Source: Singulisphaera acidiphila DSM 18658
GTDB lineage: Bacteria; Planctomycetota; Planctomycetia; Isosphaerales; Isosphaeraceae
Direction: 5' to 3'
Assembly: GCF_000242455.2 (NCBI RefSeq)
Contig: NC_019892.1
Span: 7,016,744 to 7,080,743, forward strand
DNA length: 64,000 nucleotides
The notes under the pieces were generated by a model, which saw only the letters and a program-made list of their open reading frames with translations, was not told the DNA's origin and ran no database searches. Positions 52,669 through 61,524 of this stretch are shown here, piece by piece. Both the position numbers and the translations under genes were made by a program. Position 1 is the stretch's first letter. Each line of letters opens with the position of its first letter.

Positions 52669-53316
52669 TTACCCTTCAGGGGTTGTCGACGATTCAGGGG
52701 TGAGAGTGGAGGGAGGCGGAGGCAGGTCCCGTTCTGTGGAAGCGGAGGTGCTTTCCCCTTCGGACTCCGCCGTGGGTGCGGGGAGGAGTGGTCCCTTCAA
52801 GTCGAAGTCGAACGTTCCGCCCTCAGGTGACACGACTGCTGTGAGCTCGGTCCTCCCGAGGTCGCTGTACCGCGGCGCGACTAACTCCTTGGCATGGGCA
52901 ACTTCAGGATTAGGGGGTAAGGAACCACGCCCCGAGACTCCGATGGGCTCTCCCTTTCGAGAGATCAGGTAGCTGATCCCGACACGATATTTGCCCGGCG
53001 TTGTTCCACCGGGGAACCCCGCGAACCTCAACGCATACTTGCCGTCCTCATCCGTGTCGGACTGCGCCACCTTGCCGAGTTCATCGACGGGCAGGAAGAC
53101 GACCACAGCGCCTGACAGAGGTTGACCATCCAGCCGAACGGTCCCGATGACGGGCACCCGAGGAGGACCATCGGACCGATCGTCCTCCTCGGAATGTGAA
53201 CAACCGGACCATGTGACCAGAAGAATGACAGAAAGAACGCGACAACGATTCAAGGTTATCCATCTCCGTTCAAAGCCAAAGGGATAGGCGTGTCCGAATT
53301 CTTTCCCCCACATCAT
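52669..53316 (-). CDS. Small lipoprotein with a transthyretin-like domain and acidic tail
   Basis: 215 residues. ATG 53316 forms ATGA with the stop of the upstream lipoprotein gene, so translation is coupled and this start is preferred although the N-terminal region is long. The signal ends with VILLVTWSGC, an imperfect lipobox. The body is one beta-sandwich of carboxypeptidase-regulatory type: GTVRLDGQPLSGAVVVFLPV, DEDGKYALRFAGFPGGTTPGKYRVGISY, FDFDLKG. The tail is rich in Ser, Glu, Thr and Pro. It forms a set with the next lipoprotein and DUF1559 gene, as often in planctomycetes. Confidence 0.8.
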   Translation of the reverse strand: MMWGKEFGHAYPFGFERRWITLNRCRVLSVILLVTWSGCSHSEEDDRSDGPPRVPVIGTVRLDGQPLSGAVVVFLPVDELGKVAQSDTDEDGKYALRFAGFPGGTTPGKYRVGISYLISRKGEPIGVSGRGSLPPNPEVAHAKELVAPRYSDLGRTELTAVVSPEGGTFDFDLKGPLLPAPTAESEGESTSASTERDLPPPPSTLTPESSTTPEG

Positions 53317-53798
53317 TTCTTCACAGCCACCTTTGTGTCCAAGTCGAAATCGTAGCGGTTCTTTCCGTCCTTGACCTCAACAATCTCGGTGGATGTTGCG
53401 GGGTCGGAGTACTTCTTGGGCAGGGTTTCCTTGCGAATGCCCATCATCCTCTGCTGAATTGGATCATTGGCGAACGCCTCGGGAACGGTCACCCCCGGTT
53501 TTGCGCTCCCTGTTTTGCTGATCAGGACCTTGTATTTGCCCAATGCGAGTCCAAATCGACCGTTGTGTTGTACCTTGAAGGTCCCATCTTCTCCCGAGAC
53601 CCCGAGGCCGGGTGTGACCTCTCTGTTCGACGGATCAGGGACAAAGGAGACAGTGGCCTCTTCCAGTGGCTTGCCATTGAGCGTGACAGCCCCCTCAACT
53701 GGTGCCAGTCGGGGGCCGCTCGCGTCTCCACATCCGGCGGTAATCGTCCCCAGGGCGATGCAGGCCATAATGACCGGAGATCGAGCAACGATTCGCAT
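53313..53798 (-). CDS. Small lipoprotein with a transthyretin-like domain
   Basis: 161 residues from ATG 53798. Lipobox GTITAGC at residue ~25 marks a lipoprotein. One beta-sandwich domain: VEGAVTLNGKPLEEATVSFVPD, GEDGTFKVQHNGRFGLALGKYKVLISK, VKDGKNRYDFDLDTK. It is the common planctomycete lipoprotein encoded directly behind DUF1559 genes. It is assumed to sit on the cell envelope next to the pilin-like protein; the exact role is unknown. Its stop overlaps the start of the second lipoprotein gene. Confidence 0.85.
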   Translation of the reverse strand: MRIVARSPVIMACIALGTITAGCGDASGPRLAPVEGAVTLNGKPLEEATVSFVPDPSNREVTPGLGVSGEDGTFKVQHNGRFGLALGKYKVLISKTGSAKPGVTVPEAFANDPIQQRMMGIRKETLPKKYSDPATSTEIVEVKDGKNRYDFDLDTKVAVKK

Positions 53799-53916
53799 GG
53801 TATACCTCAAACATGTTCTATTAATGGTTGGACGAGTACGGTGGGAATGTCCTGATGAGAATGAGGTCCCCTGGCCCGTTCCGGCCAGGGGACGGTCCTC
53901 ATCCTTGATCTTCCGA

Positions 53917-54921
53917 TCAGTATGCATCCGCGCTAATGACTTCGCCTCCCGCAATCGTCACAAGCGAATACCAAGTATAGACATTGATCGTATTTTTGAT
54001 GAATCGAACGCTGCCGTCGCCCATCGTCTGATTGACCCCGCCGGGATGCAAGCTGCTTGTGATCCAGGCATAGCTCAGTTTCTTGGGGTTCGGGCCGTAG
54101 AGGCCCCACGGGGCGTTCGGGGTGGTCATGGAGGCATAGGCACTTGTCGGCGGAACGACCCAGCAGTGGGTCGAAGTATGCGTCCCTGAACCCCAATAAG
54201 GGCCGAAATTCGGTTCGTCGAAGGTCTCTTGGCGAATCTCACTCACCATGGAGGTGTTGCTTAGGCCGTCCCGGACTTGCGCCACGGCCGTCGCGATGTC
54301 GTTGAAGAACATCCCGCGGCCGGGCGGGTTCGCCCCGAATTCCTGCGGGCAGCTATAGTCCGTATATTCGGCCGACATTAGCGCGTAGCTGCTCTCACGC
54401 GCCTTGTGCCTTGAGTAGGGCCAAGTCGCGGTTGTGGGTTGATCGTCGATCACTCGGGGCGGGAGGTCCGAGGGGCAAGCGAAGGCGGAGACCAGCGTGC
54501 CGACGACCGTGGTGTTGGCTGATGCGTTTCCACCCGCCACCGTCGAATTGCCCCCGGTCCAGGCCGCAGCCGATGACGCATGGCTGAAGTTGTACGCATT
54601 GAAGAGCGTCGTCTGCTCGAGTTGAGCCAGGATCATGGTAAACGCGGTGGTGTTCAAGACCCAACCGGCCGGTAACCCGTTCGAGGCCGGATACTGTGTT
54701 GTGCAACTCCCCGAGCGAATTTTGGCCGGTGGCAACGCGTTGTTGATGTCATGGTAGTTGTGCATCGCAAGACCGATCTGCTTCATATTGTTGACGCATT
54801 GAGCTCGGCGCGCGGCCTCACGCGCGGCCTGGACGGCCGGTAAGAGGAGGGCAATGAGTACGGCAATGATGGCGATCACGACCAGAAGTTCGATCAATGT
54901 GAATGCGGATCGTCTGTGCAT
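53917..54921 (-). CDS. DUF1559 prepilin-like protein
   Basis: 334 residues from ATG 54921 (MHRRSAFTLIELLVVIAIIA). The class III signal with FTLIE and the hydrophobic helix is complete, followed by AREAARRAQCVNNMKQIGLAMHNYHD, the DUF1559 signature. The C-terminal half has HPGGVNQTMGDGSVRFIKNTI, the family H-x-G motif in a G-rich segment, and ends VISADAY. DUF1559 proteins are exported pseudopilin-like proteins in large planctomycete families. It leads the cluster with two lipoproteins (118 bp and then overlap). The ECF sigma gene lies further upstream on the same strand. Confidence 0.95.
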   Translation of the reverse strand: MHRRSAFTLIELLVVIAIIAVLIALLLPAVQAAREAARRAQCVNNMKQIGLAMHNYHDINNALPPAKIRSGSCTTQYPASNGLPAGWVLNTTAFTMILAQLEQTTLFNAYNFSHASSAAAWTGGNSTVAGGNASANTTVVGTLVSAFACPSDLPPRVIDDQPTTATWPYSRHKARESSYALMSAEYTDYSCPQEFGANPPGRGMFFNDIATAVAQVRDGLSNTSMVSEIRQETFDEPNFGPYWGSGTHTSTHCWVVPPTSAYASMTTPNAPWGLYGPNPKKLSYAWITSSLHPGGVNQTMGDGSVRFIKNTINVYTWYSLVTIAGGEVISADAY

Positions 54922-55161
54922 GGGGATCCTCTCGTCAATGTTCCGTGGGGCGGAATGGACATGCAGGGAGAGGCAGGCATGCGAACTCTCAAAGGCAGGT
55001 TTCAATCCGAGGTGCGCAGGGAGACGCCCAATTCACCAGAGCGGTGATTGGAAGAGTGAGACTCGGCAACCTGATCTTCTCATGAAGGAATTGCGCGAGT
55101 GTGACACCACTTTGTCGCCTGGGGGCGGGAAGTGACCCGATACCCAACTCCGTCTGACAAG

Positions 55162-55812
55162 TCAGGGAGAGATCCGGGCCTGATGCTTGGGGAGTTCGCC
55201 GAGGAAATCTTTTAGGCGACGCAAAACGCGTGATTTGGCCTGGCGGACGGCGGCCGACGTCATGCCAAGGTCCTTGGCGATATCTGCCGACGCTTGGCCT
55301 TCCACGGTCATTCGCCAGAACGCCTGCCAGCTCCGTCCCTCAAACTCATCACGGACGAGCTTGAGGGCGTCGTGGTAGAGCGAGTTGACCAATTGGCCTT
55401 CCTCTTCGTCGGAGACGAGAGGGTAACCCCGATCCGGGATGAGCAGCGAGCGTCGGTAGAAGTCGGTCCCTCCCAACCCTCGAGATGCCCTCCGGTTCCG
55501 GAAGAGGATGAGCGCCTTGTTGCGGGCGATACCCCGGAGCCAGGCCCGGAAAGAATCCCCCTCGCGCTCGCGTCGAAAGTCTTTCAGGCCGTGGGAGACT
55601 GCCTGATAAACCTCTTGGATAAGGTCGTCGACATCATCGAAGGCAACTCCCCAGCGACGGAACCAGTAACGCAGGAGCGGCGTGTAGAGAGTCACCAGCC
55701 GGAGCCAGGCGTCCCCGTCGTGAACCTTGATCCGTTCGAGTAGCGTGAGTGAGGTGGACGTCATCCCGTCATTGCCGGAGGTCGGGTGGTTTGGTGGGGG
55801 CAAATGGCGCAT
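55162..55812 (-). CDS. ECF-type sigma factor
   Basis: 216 residues from ATG 55812, with AAGGA upstream; ATG 55764 (MTSTSLTLLERIK) matches the usual start of planctomycete ECF factors and is equally possible. Sigma2 region: LYTPLLRYWFRRWGVAFDDVDDLIQEVYQAVSHGL and FRAWLRGIARNKALILFRNRR. Sigma4 region: FWRMTVEGQASADIAKDLGMTSAAVRQAKSRVLRRLKDFL with its HTH. It directs RNA polymerase to a regulon that cannot be told from the sequence. The divergent kinase gene at 56085 carries a ZAS-like zinc motif and is the likely partner. Confidence 0.9.
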   Translation of the reverse strand: MRHLPPPNHPTSGNDGMTSTSLTLLERIKVHDGDAWLRLVTLYTPLLRYWFRRWGVAFDDVDDLIQEVYQAVSHGLKDFRREREGDSFRAWLRGIARNKALILFRNRRASRGLGGTDFYRRSLLIPDRGYPLVSDEEEGQLVNSLYHDALKLVRDEFEGRSWQAFWRMTVEGQASADIAKDLGMTSAAVRQAKSRVLRRLKDFLGELPKHQARISP

Positions 55813-56084
55813 GATCAATCAGATCCTTCGCAGGCCCTATCGGAACGGCACCACACTCCGTCTTTCTCTTTGAGAGACCACCTTTCCGGTGGTGTGCCCT
55901 CCACCGATTGATGACTTCAAGAGTCGAAAGGTAATTAGGATCACAAGGAATGATTTCCTTGGGATTGCAATCATACCCAAGTCGGTAATGCACAAGCGAT
56001 TCTGCCCGCTCGTTACTGGACGCCACACCTGCCTTTCTGTCTAATCCAAATCTACTGGCGTAAGCGGTCGGAGGGAAGACGTAA

Positions 56085-57803
56085 GTGAGACTTAACACTT
56101 GCCCGTCTGATCAAGTTCTGGTTGCCTTCAGCCTTGGAGACCTCGCGGAGGAAGTCCTCGACTCCGTTCGGGAGCACCAGGAATTCTGTCCCCATTGTGA
56201 AATGAAAGCGCGGCTTCTGGAAGCGCGTACCGACCCTTTTATTGATAACCTTCGGCGGATCGCCCGGGCGAGCGGCCCTGCGAGGGAGACGGGGGCAACC
56301 GAGGGCCACGATGGCCCGGATTACCGCTCGGCGCCCCGGCAAGAATCGGAGGGTGGGGCGACCGTGCAAGCCCACCCGATTCTCTCGGATTACTTGGTCG
56401 ACGAACTCCCGCTTGGGACTGGCAGCATGGGGGTCGTCTACAAGGCGCGCCACCTAAAGCTTGACCGCGTCGTGGCACTGAAGATGATTGCGGGGCGGTC
56501 GAGCCAGGTCTCAGCGCTATTCCAGATCGAGGCCAAGGCGGTCGCCCAGCTCCAGCACCCCAACATCGTCCAGATCTTTGAGCTTGGACATCACGAGGGG
56601 CAGCCGTTCCTGGCGCTCGAGTTTGTCGAAGGGGGGGCCCTCGACCGGAAGATTGCAGGACGCCCCCAGCCGTCTCGGCAGGCGGCTGAACTGCTCCGGA
56701 CGCTGGCATTGGCTGTCGACTACGCCCACCGGCAGGGGATCGTGCACTGCGACCTGAAACCTTCCAACATCCTGATCACCTCGGAGGGGGTGCCCAAGAT
56801 TACCGACTTCGGCGTGGCCAAATGGATGAAGTCGGCCGATGGTTGGGGCAAGGATGGCGACATCGTCGGTACACCACGTTACATGGCCCCCGAACAAGCC
56901 AGCGGAAGTGTCGAGGCTGTTGGACCGGCGACCGACATCTACAGCCTGGGCGTTCTCTTCTACGAGCTACTCACCGGCCTGACTCCGTATCACCCCGCCA
57001 CCTCTCTCGAGATGCTCAACCAGCTTCGTGAACAGGAACCGCGCTCTCCCAAGCAACTGCAACCGAACCTGTCTTGCGATCTTGAGACCCTGGTTCTGAA
57101 ATGCCTCCGCAAAGAACCCGCCAAACGCTACCTCGACGCCAGGTCCTTGGCTGACGACCTCGGCCGATTCCTTGCTGGCGAACCGATCCTGGCTCGTCCA
57201 ACTGGCTGGTTTGAGCGGAGCTTTCTCTGGACGAGACGCCACCCTCTCAGCATTGGTCTCCTCGCAGCCACGATCCTCTGGTTCGCCACTCTCGGTCTCT
57301 TTCAGCGACGCCATGATGCGATCCGACGCAAATTTGACGCCGACCTCAAGAACGCGACACTCGCCGAACCGAGTGCGATGGTCGGCAACCAACCCGTGCT
57401 CATATTGCAGAGCGATGATGGTTCGGTCCGATTGCGAGCCTTCGCGGCTGCCCTCTACGGCGAAGATGTGGTCATCGAGGCCCGGTACGGCAACATCGGG
57501 TACTGGCATTTGGCCAACGACCGCGCCGTATGGACCTTCCTAATCGATCGTCCCTCAAGGTTTACCCTCGCCCTCGACTACTCCAATGCCAACCGCCTGA
57601 AGGGAAACGTCTTCCAGATCGACGTCGGTGGCATGACCCTTCGTAGCGAGCCCATGAGCACGGGCGACTGGTCGAAATTTGAATCGTTCCCCGTCGGAGA
57701 GTTGACGCTCTCGGCCGGAGTCCATCGACTTGAGATCCGTCCGGCGGGCAAGCTCCACGGCGCTCTGTTCGACCTACGTACCGTGACTCTGACTCCTCGG
57801 TAA
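56085..57803 (+). CDS. Membrane Ser/Thr kinase with N-terminal ZAS-like zinc motif and C-terminal beta domain
   Basis: 572 residues from GTG 56085, with GAGGGAAG upstream. Residues ~20-40 contain VREHQEFCPHCEMK, i.e. HxxxCxxC, the zinc site of ZAS anti-sigma factors. The kinase domain (~103-365) has GTGSMGVVYKA, VALKMIAG, HCDLKPSNIL (HRD with Cys for Arg), TDFGVAKW and APEQASG, so it should be active. One membrane helix follows (~385-405, HPLSIGLLAATILWFATLGLF). The outer ~150 residues are a beta-rich domain (FTLALDYSNANRLKGNVFQIDV, GVHRLEIRPAGK) resembling carbohydrate-binding modules. It is divergent from the ECF sigma gene. Confidence 0.88.
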   Translation: MRLNTCPSDQVLVAFSLGDLAEEVLDSVREHQEFCPHCEMKARLLEARTDPFIDNLRRIARASGPARETGATEGHDGPDYRSAPRQESEGGATVQAHPILSDYLVDELPLGTGSMGVVYKARHLKLDRVVALKMIAGRSSQVSALFQIEAKAVAQLQHPNIVQIFELGHHEGQPFLALEFVEGGALDRKIAGRPQPSRQAAELLRTLALAVDYAHRQGIVHCDLKPSNILITSEGVPKITDFGVAKWMKSADGWGKDGDIVGTPRYMAPEQASGSVEAVGPATDIYSLGVLFYELLTGLTPYHPATSLEMLNQLREQEPRSPKQLQPNLSCDLETLVLKCLRKEPAKRYLDARSLADDLGRFLAGEPILARPTGWFERSFLWTRRHPLSIGLLAATILWFATLGLFQRRHDAIRRKFDADLKNATLAEPSAMVGNQPVLILQSDDGSVRLRAFAAALYGEDVVIEARYGNIGYWHLANDRAVWTFLIDRPSRFTLALDYSNANRLKGNVFQIDVGGMTLRSEPMSTGDWSKFESFPVGELTLSAGVHRLEIRPAGKLHGALFDLRTVTLTPR

Positions 57804-58085
57804 GACCCATTTCCCTCTCGCCGTCGTTTCGCTTCAGAGAGAAGCCCGAAGCCAACCACATCGATATCGCGATGCGAATGGAGGGGAGGGGGGCAGGGCG
57901 ATTACACCCTAAGTCATGAACCAAACAGCACTTTCAGGTCGCACTTGCCTGGATGTGAAGCGGATGATCTTCGGCGGCAAGGACGTCCAGGGGTGGCAGG
58001 AATTCACAAACCGATCTCCCGAATAGTGGACTGCGCCCCTCCTTTCTCTGTTCGCCCGCCCACAACAAGTTTCGAGTTTCAAATT
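57804..58085. other. Intergenic region ahead of the aldo/keto reductase gene
   Basis: No gene is supported in 57804-58146. Short frames overlap on both strands. The last part is AT-rich and contains the promoter at 58086. Confidence 0.4.
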
Positions 58086-58114
58086 TTGACTTCTGAAACT
58101 TGCCCGCCTACACT
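58086..58114 (+). promoter_or_regulatory. Sigma70-type promoter of the aldo/keto reductase-TetR unit
   Basis: TTGACT (58086-58091) and TACACT (58109-58114) with a 17-base spacer. Transcription from about 58121 would give a leader of ~26 bases with AGGAG at 58135-58139 before ATG 58147. The TetR protein encoded second may act here; TTTCGAGTTTCAAA/TTCTGAAAC around the -35 is a weak inverted match. Confidence 0.55.
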
Positions 58115-58146
58115 TGTTCCTGTCCGCCCCAAATAGGAGCAAGACC

Positions 58147-59031
58147 ATGAACGAAGCCAAGCTCGGTGGTCAGTTCACGTTCCCCGGCACGGCATTGACG
58201 GTCCATCGGATGGGCTACGGCGCGATGCAAATATCCGGCCCCGGCATCTGGGGGCCGCCCAAGGACCTGGATGAGGCCGTTGCCGTCCTCCGCGAGGCCA
58301 TTGAGTCCGATGTCGACCACATCGACACCAGCGACTTCTATGGCCCGCACGTCACCAACCAGATCATCCGGCAGGCCCTTCACCCGTACCCCAAGGAACT
58401 GGTGATCGTCACCAAGCTTGGGGGACGCCGCCCTCCCGACAAGTCTTGGCAGCCGGCGATCTCTCCCGAGGAACTGAAGCAAGGCGTCCACGACAATCTC
58501 CGCAACCTGGGTCTGGAAGCGCTAGATGTCGTCAACTACCGCTTCATGGGATCAGGACATGGCTCCGAGGAGGGTTCCATCGCCGAGCAGGTCTCGGTTC
58601 TGGCCGACCTCAAGGCACAGGGGTTCATCCGCCACATCGGCCTGAGCAATGTCACGGCCGCTCAAGTCGCCGAGGCGCAAGGAATCACCGACGTTGTGTG
58701 TGTGCAGAACAACTACAATCTGGCCCACCGCCACGACGACGTTTTGATCGGCGACCTGGCCCGGCAGGGCATTGCCTACGTCCCCTTTTTCCCGCTCGGT
58801 GGGTTCACTCCGCTGCAGTCGTCCACCCTGTCTTCCGTTGCGGAACGGCTCAGGGCTGCGCCGATGCAGGTCGCGTTGGCATGGCTGCTGCATCGGTCGC
58901 CCAACATCCTGTTGATCCCCGGAACGTCGTCGAGGGGCCACCTCCGCGAGAACCTGGCCGCTGCCCAGTTGAACCTGGACTCGGAAACGTTGGCCGAGTT
59001 GGAAGGGATCGGCGCCGCTGCAAGGCACTGA
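58147..59031 (+). CDS. Aldo/keto reductase
   Basis: 294 residues from ATG 58147, with AGGAG seven bases before. AKR marks: VHRMGYGAMQISG, DHIDTSDFYGPHVTNQIIRQAL with catalytic Asp and Tyr, LVIVTKLGG with the Lys, and FIRHIGLSN with the strand-6 region. The usual catalytic His position falls in VVNYRFMGSG and is not a His, as in some bacterial AKR groups. The C-terminal cofactor loop is ILLIPGTSSRGHLRENLAA. It reduces aldehydes or ketones with NADPH in the cytoplasm. The TetR gene follows after 18 bp, probably regulating this unit. Confidence 0.9.
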   Translation: MNEAKLGGQFTFPGTALTVHRMGYGAMQISGPGIWGPPKDLDEAVAVLREAIESDVDHIDTSDFYGPHVTNQIIRQALHPYPKELVIVTKLGGRRPPDKSWQPAISPEELKQGVHDNLRNLGLEALDVVNYRFMGSGHGSEEGSIAEQVSVLADLKAQGFIRHIGLSNVTAAQVAEAQGITDVVCVQNNYNLAHRHDDVLIGDLARQGIAYVPFFPLGGFTPLQSSTLSSVAERLRAAPMQVALAWLLHRSPNILLIPGTSSRGHLRENLAAAQLNLDSETLAELEGIGAAARH

Positions 59032-59049
59032 AGCAATCGAGAGTTCCAT

Positions 59050-59637
59050 ATGCCCCCCGACGTCCCGCTCACCCGCGATCGTATTCTTGCTGCGGCCGAA
59101 GACGTTATCCGTCGATTCGGCCCGTCCAAGGCGACCGTCGTGGATGTGGCTCGGACATTGGGGGTGAGCCACACGGCCGTCTATAAGCATGTGTCCAGCA
59201 AGGCAGAATTGAGGGACCTGGTCGTCGGCCAGTGGGTCGAGGCGACCATGCCTCCGTTAAGGGCTATCGTTGCCCAGCCGGGCCCGGCACCGCAGCGGTT
59301 ACGGAAGCTGGTCGACGCCCTGATCGCCGTCAAACGCCGACGGGCTGCCGATGACTCTGAACTGTTCACAGCCTACCGGGCCCTTGCTGCCGATGCTAAG
59401 TCCGTCGTCGCCGCCCATGTCGATGAGATGATCAATCTGGTCGCAACGGTCATCGGTTCTGGGGTGAAAGACGGCACGTTTCGCACTGTCGATCCTGTGG
59501 CCATGGGCCGGGCAGTGCTGGTCGCCACGTCTAAATTCCATCATCCTGCCCATGCCGCCGAGTGGGGCGACCCGGCTATCGACGCGGCCTTCAACGACGT
59601 GTGGCAACTTCTGATGGACGGGCTGTGCCCGGGTTAA
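59050..59637 (+). CDS. TetR-family transcriptional regulator
   Basis: 195 residues from ATG 59050. The N-terminal HTH is standard: TRDRILAAAEDVIRRFGPSKATVVDVARTLGVSHTAVYKHVSSKAELRDLVV. The ligand-binding part is helical and matches the TetR_C group seen with YbiH/SlmA-like regulators only loosely. It lies 18 bp behind the aldo/keto reductase and probably represses that promoter until an inducer, perhaps a reductase substrate, binds. The following 90 bp separate it from the convergent YrdC fusion gene. Confidence 0.9.
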   Translation: MPPDVPLTRDRILAAAEDVIRRFGPSKATVVDVARTLGVSHTAVYKHVSSKAELRDLVVGQWVEATMPPLRAIVAQPGPAPQRLRKLVDALIAVKRRRAADDSELFTAYRALAADAKSVVAAHVDEMINLVATVIGSGVKDGTFRTVDPVAMGRAVLVATSKFHHPAHAAEWGDPAIDAAFNDVWQLLMDGLCPG

Positions 59638-59727
59638 AACGGTCCAAGCACTCAAAGGCATTCGTGATCGGCCCCGAGCCGATTGATCCCTTACGCTTTC
59701 AAGGAACTATCATATCCAATAGCGTTA

Positions 59728-60858
59728 TCACAATCCGAGATCGTCGAGCAATTGAACCAGGTAAGCCTCGATCATTCGAGCGGTTCGCTGGTAGGTCTCG
59801 CGATCGGCACCGACCGGATCGGCGACGTCGTCACCGTGAGGGTGGAGCAGGCGGGCATGGGGAGCGCACTCGGGGACCTGATCGAGAAGGGCCTCAAGGT
59901 GGTCGTTGGTCATGGTGACCAGGTAGTCGGCGTGGCGAATCATATCGGGGGTCAACTGGCGGCTTGCATGGTGTTGGAGCGAACCGCCACGGGCACGGAC
60001 GACTTCGACGGCGTGAGCGGCGGCGGGCATTCCGTTTGAGGTCGCGATCCCTGCTGAAAGCACAACGAACCCACGCTCTTCGAGGTCGTTGATGGCGCAT
60101 CCAAGGCGCTGGGATAGGAGGACTTTGCAGAGCGCCTCGGCCATCGGACTACGGCAGGTATTGCCCGTGCAGATGAACATGAGGATCGTCCCTGCCATTC
60201 GGGTCAGGTACGATGCGTCGACAACCCCGGGGCGGACGACTCGGTAGTGATCACCCTCCACAGAGACCGACGTCGAGACATTGCCCAGTCGGGTCGGGCC
60301 GTCGTCCAGAATCAGGGAGAGTCCGGTGATATCGTCGAGGTCGTTGACGGTCGTCGCAACCCGGCCGTCGGGCCCAACGCCCCGGGTAATGACCAATGGG
60401 GCGGGGAGAAGCCGGAGGATTTCGCGAATAAAGGGTTGAGCCGGCGCGCGAAGCGCGACCGCGCCATCGGGGAAAATGAGTGGCCGGACGCTTGCGGGAA
60501 GCCTAAGGGCCAGGCCGCGCGAGTCAGCATCCGGAAAAATCAGGGTGATTGGCCCTGGCCATGCTCTGCGCGCAAGTCGCCAGCCGAGGGCGCTCAGGCC
60601 GGGGACCCAGTCGGCGACTTCGACCGGACCCTTCAGAAGGAGTGTGAGTGGGGCCGGCTCATCAAAGCCCTTGATCTGGCGGAGCCGGGCCACCGCGTCA
60701 GGCTGCAAGGCGCTGGCGGCGACGCCGTAGACGGTCTCAGTCGAGAGGCCGACGAGCCCCCCCTGCGCCAGGCACGCCACGGCGCGATGCACGACGTCGC
60801 GCCGATCGTCGGCCTGCGCCAGATCAATCCGCTCCGGCTGCGAGGACGACTCGGTCAT
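59728..60858 (-). CDS. Fusion of a YrdC/Sua5 domain and a low-molecular-weight protein phosphatase
   Basis: 376 residues. Residues ~20-215 are a Sua5/YrdC domain (GGLVGLSTETVYGVAASALQ, RLRQIKGFDEPAPLTLLL, ALRAPAQPFIREILR), which makes threonylcarbamoyl-AMP for t6A37 in tRNA. Residues ~225-376 are a LMW phosphatase: ILMFICTGNTCRSPMAEAL holds the CX5R loop, and DDVADPVGAD holds the general-acid Asp. Both modules look complete. The phosphatase may act on Tyr or Arg phosphate. In Bacillus the two are separate nearby genes (ywlC, ywlE), so the fusion is consistent with that link. It converges on the TetR gene. Confidence 0.92.
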   Translation of the reverse strand: MTESSSQPERIDLAQADDRRDVVHRAVACLAQGGLVGLSTETVYGVAASALQPDAVARLRQIKGFDEPAPLTLLLKGPVEVADWVPGLSALGWRLARRAWPGPITLIFPDADSRGLALRLPASVRPLIFPDGAVALRAPAQPFIREILRLLPAPLVITRGVGPDGRVATTVNDLDDITGLSLILDDGPTRLGNVSTSVSVEGDHYRVVRPGVVDASYLTRMAGTILMFICTGNTCRSPMAEALCKVLLSQRLGCAINDLEERGFVVLSAGIATSNGMPAAAHAVEVVRARGGSLQHHASRQLTPDMIRHADYLVTMTNDHLEALLDQVPECAPHARLLHPHGDDVADPVGADRETYQRTARMIEAYLVQLLDDLGL

Positions 60859-61017
60859 CGTTTCGGGTGGCTCTTGAGTGACGGGAGCGAGTCCCTTTCG
60901 GGGGATGACTCGCGGTCTTATAACCTGGCCCCAGGCTACTCGATGGGCGCGGTTGCGACCAGATCAACCCAGGCCTTGGACGCGAAAACTGTGATGAGAC
61001 GTGGCCTACCGATCAGA

Positions 61018-61302
61018 TCAGAAAAGTAAGGTCAATCCTTTGAGTTCACCGAGCGAGGCATAGATTTCCCGTACCTGTTGGGCGTTTTGCACTGTGACAT
61101 CCATGGTGACGGCGACGTGACGCCCCCCTGGAGTCGTCCGGCTCGTGTAATCGAGTTCGGACGCACTTGCCAATTGCAGGACGACGGCCTCAAGGACGCG
61201 GGCTTCGAAGTTTTCATCGGTGAGCCCGATAGCCTTGATCCGGTAGACACCCGGAAAAAAATGGGTGGATTCCAACAAGTCGAGCGATGGGCGCGTATCC
61301 AT
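61018..61302 (-). CDS. DUF493 (YbeD-like) protein
   Basis: 94 residues, the normal size. The ferredoxin-like fold pattern is VYRIKAIGLTDENFEARVLEAVV, then GGRHVAVTMDVTVQNAQQVREIYASLGEL and the terminal strand GLTLLF. YbeD of E. coli is linked to lipoate metabolism (lipB neighbourhood), but its role is unproven and there is no lip gene here. It is cytoplasmic. Upstream on the same strand is the terminator of the 29-residue gene, so it must have its own promoter between 61303 and 61416. Confidence 0.82.
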   Translation of the reverse strand: MDTRPSLDLLESTHFFPGVYRIKAIGLTDENFEARVLEAVVLQLASASELDYTSRTTPGGRHVAVTMDVTVQNAQQVREIYASLGELKGLTLLF

Positions 61303-61416
61303 GAGGCAGCTCCTTCACCCGGATCTCGGGTGGTCATAATTCGTCTCCTCAATCCTACGGCCCGAGGTCACCTTCGCCAACGCGAAATTGTGGGTCGGCC
61401 GCCGGTGGAGCGCAAA

Positions 61417-61452
61417 CGAAAAAACCCCGCCAGGCTCGAAAGCCCGCCGGGG
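61417..61452 (-). terminator. Rho-independent terminator behind the 29-residue basic protein gene
   Basis: Stem 61425-61436 with 61441-61452 (two mismatches), CGAA-type tetraloop, and on the minus strand a run of six T at 61424-61419. Confidence 0.8.
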
Positions 61453-61524
61453 CGAGGTTGTTTTCTGGGCGTCTTCATCCGTCCACGCTGCAAAAGTGCG
61501 AACGCAGGGTGGATCAGGATGAGC

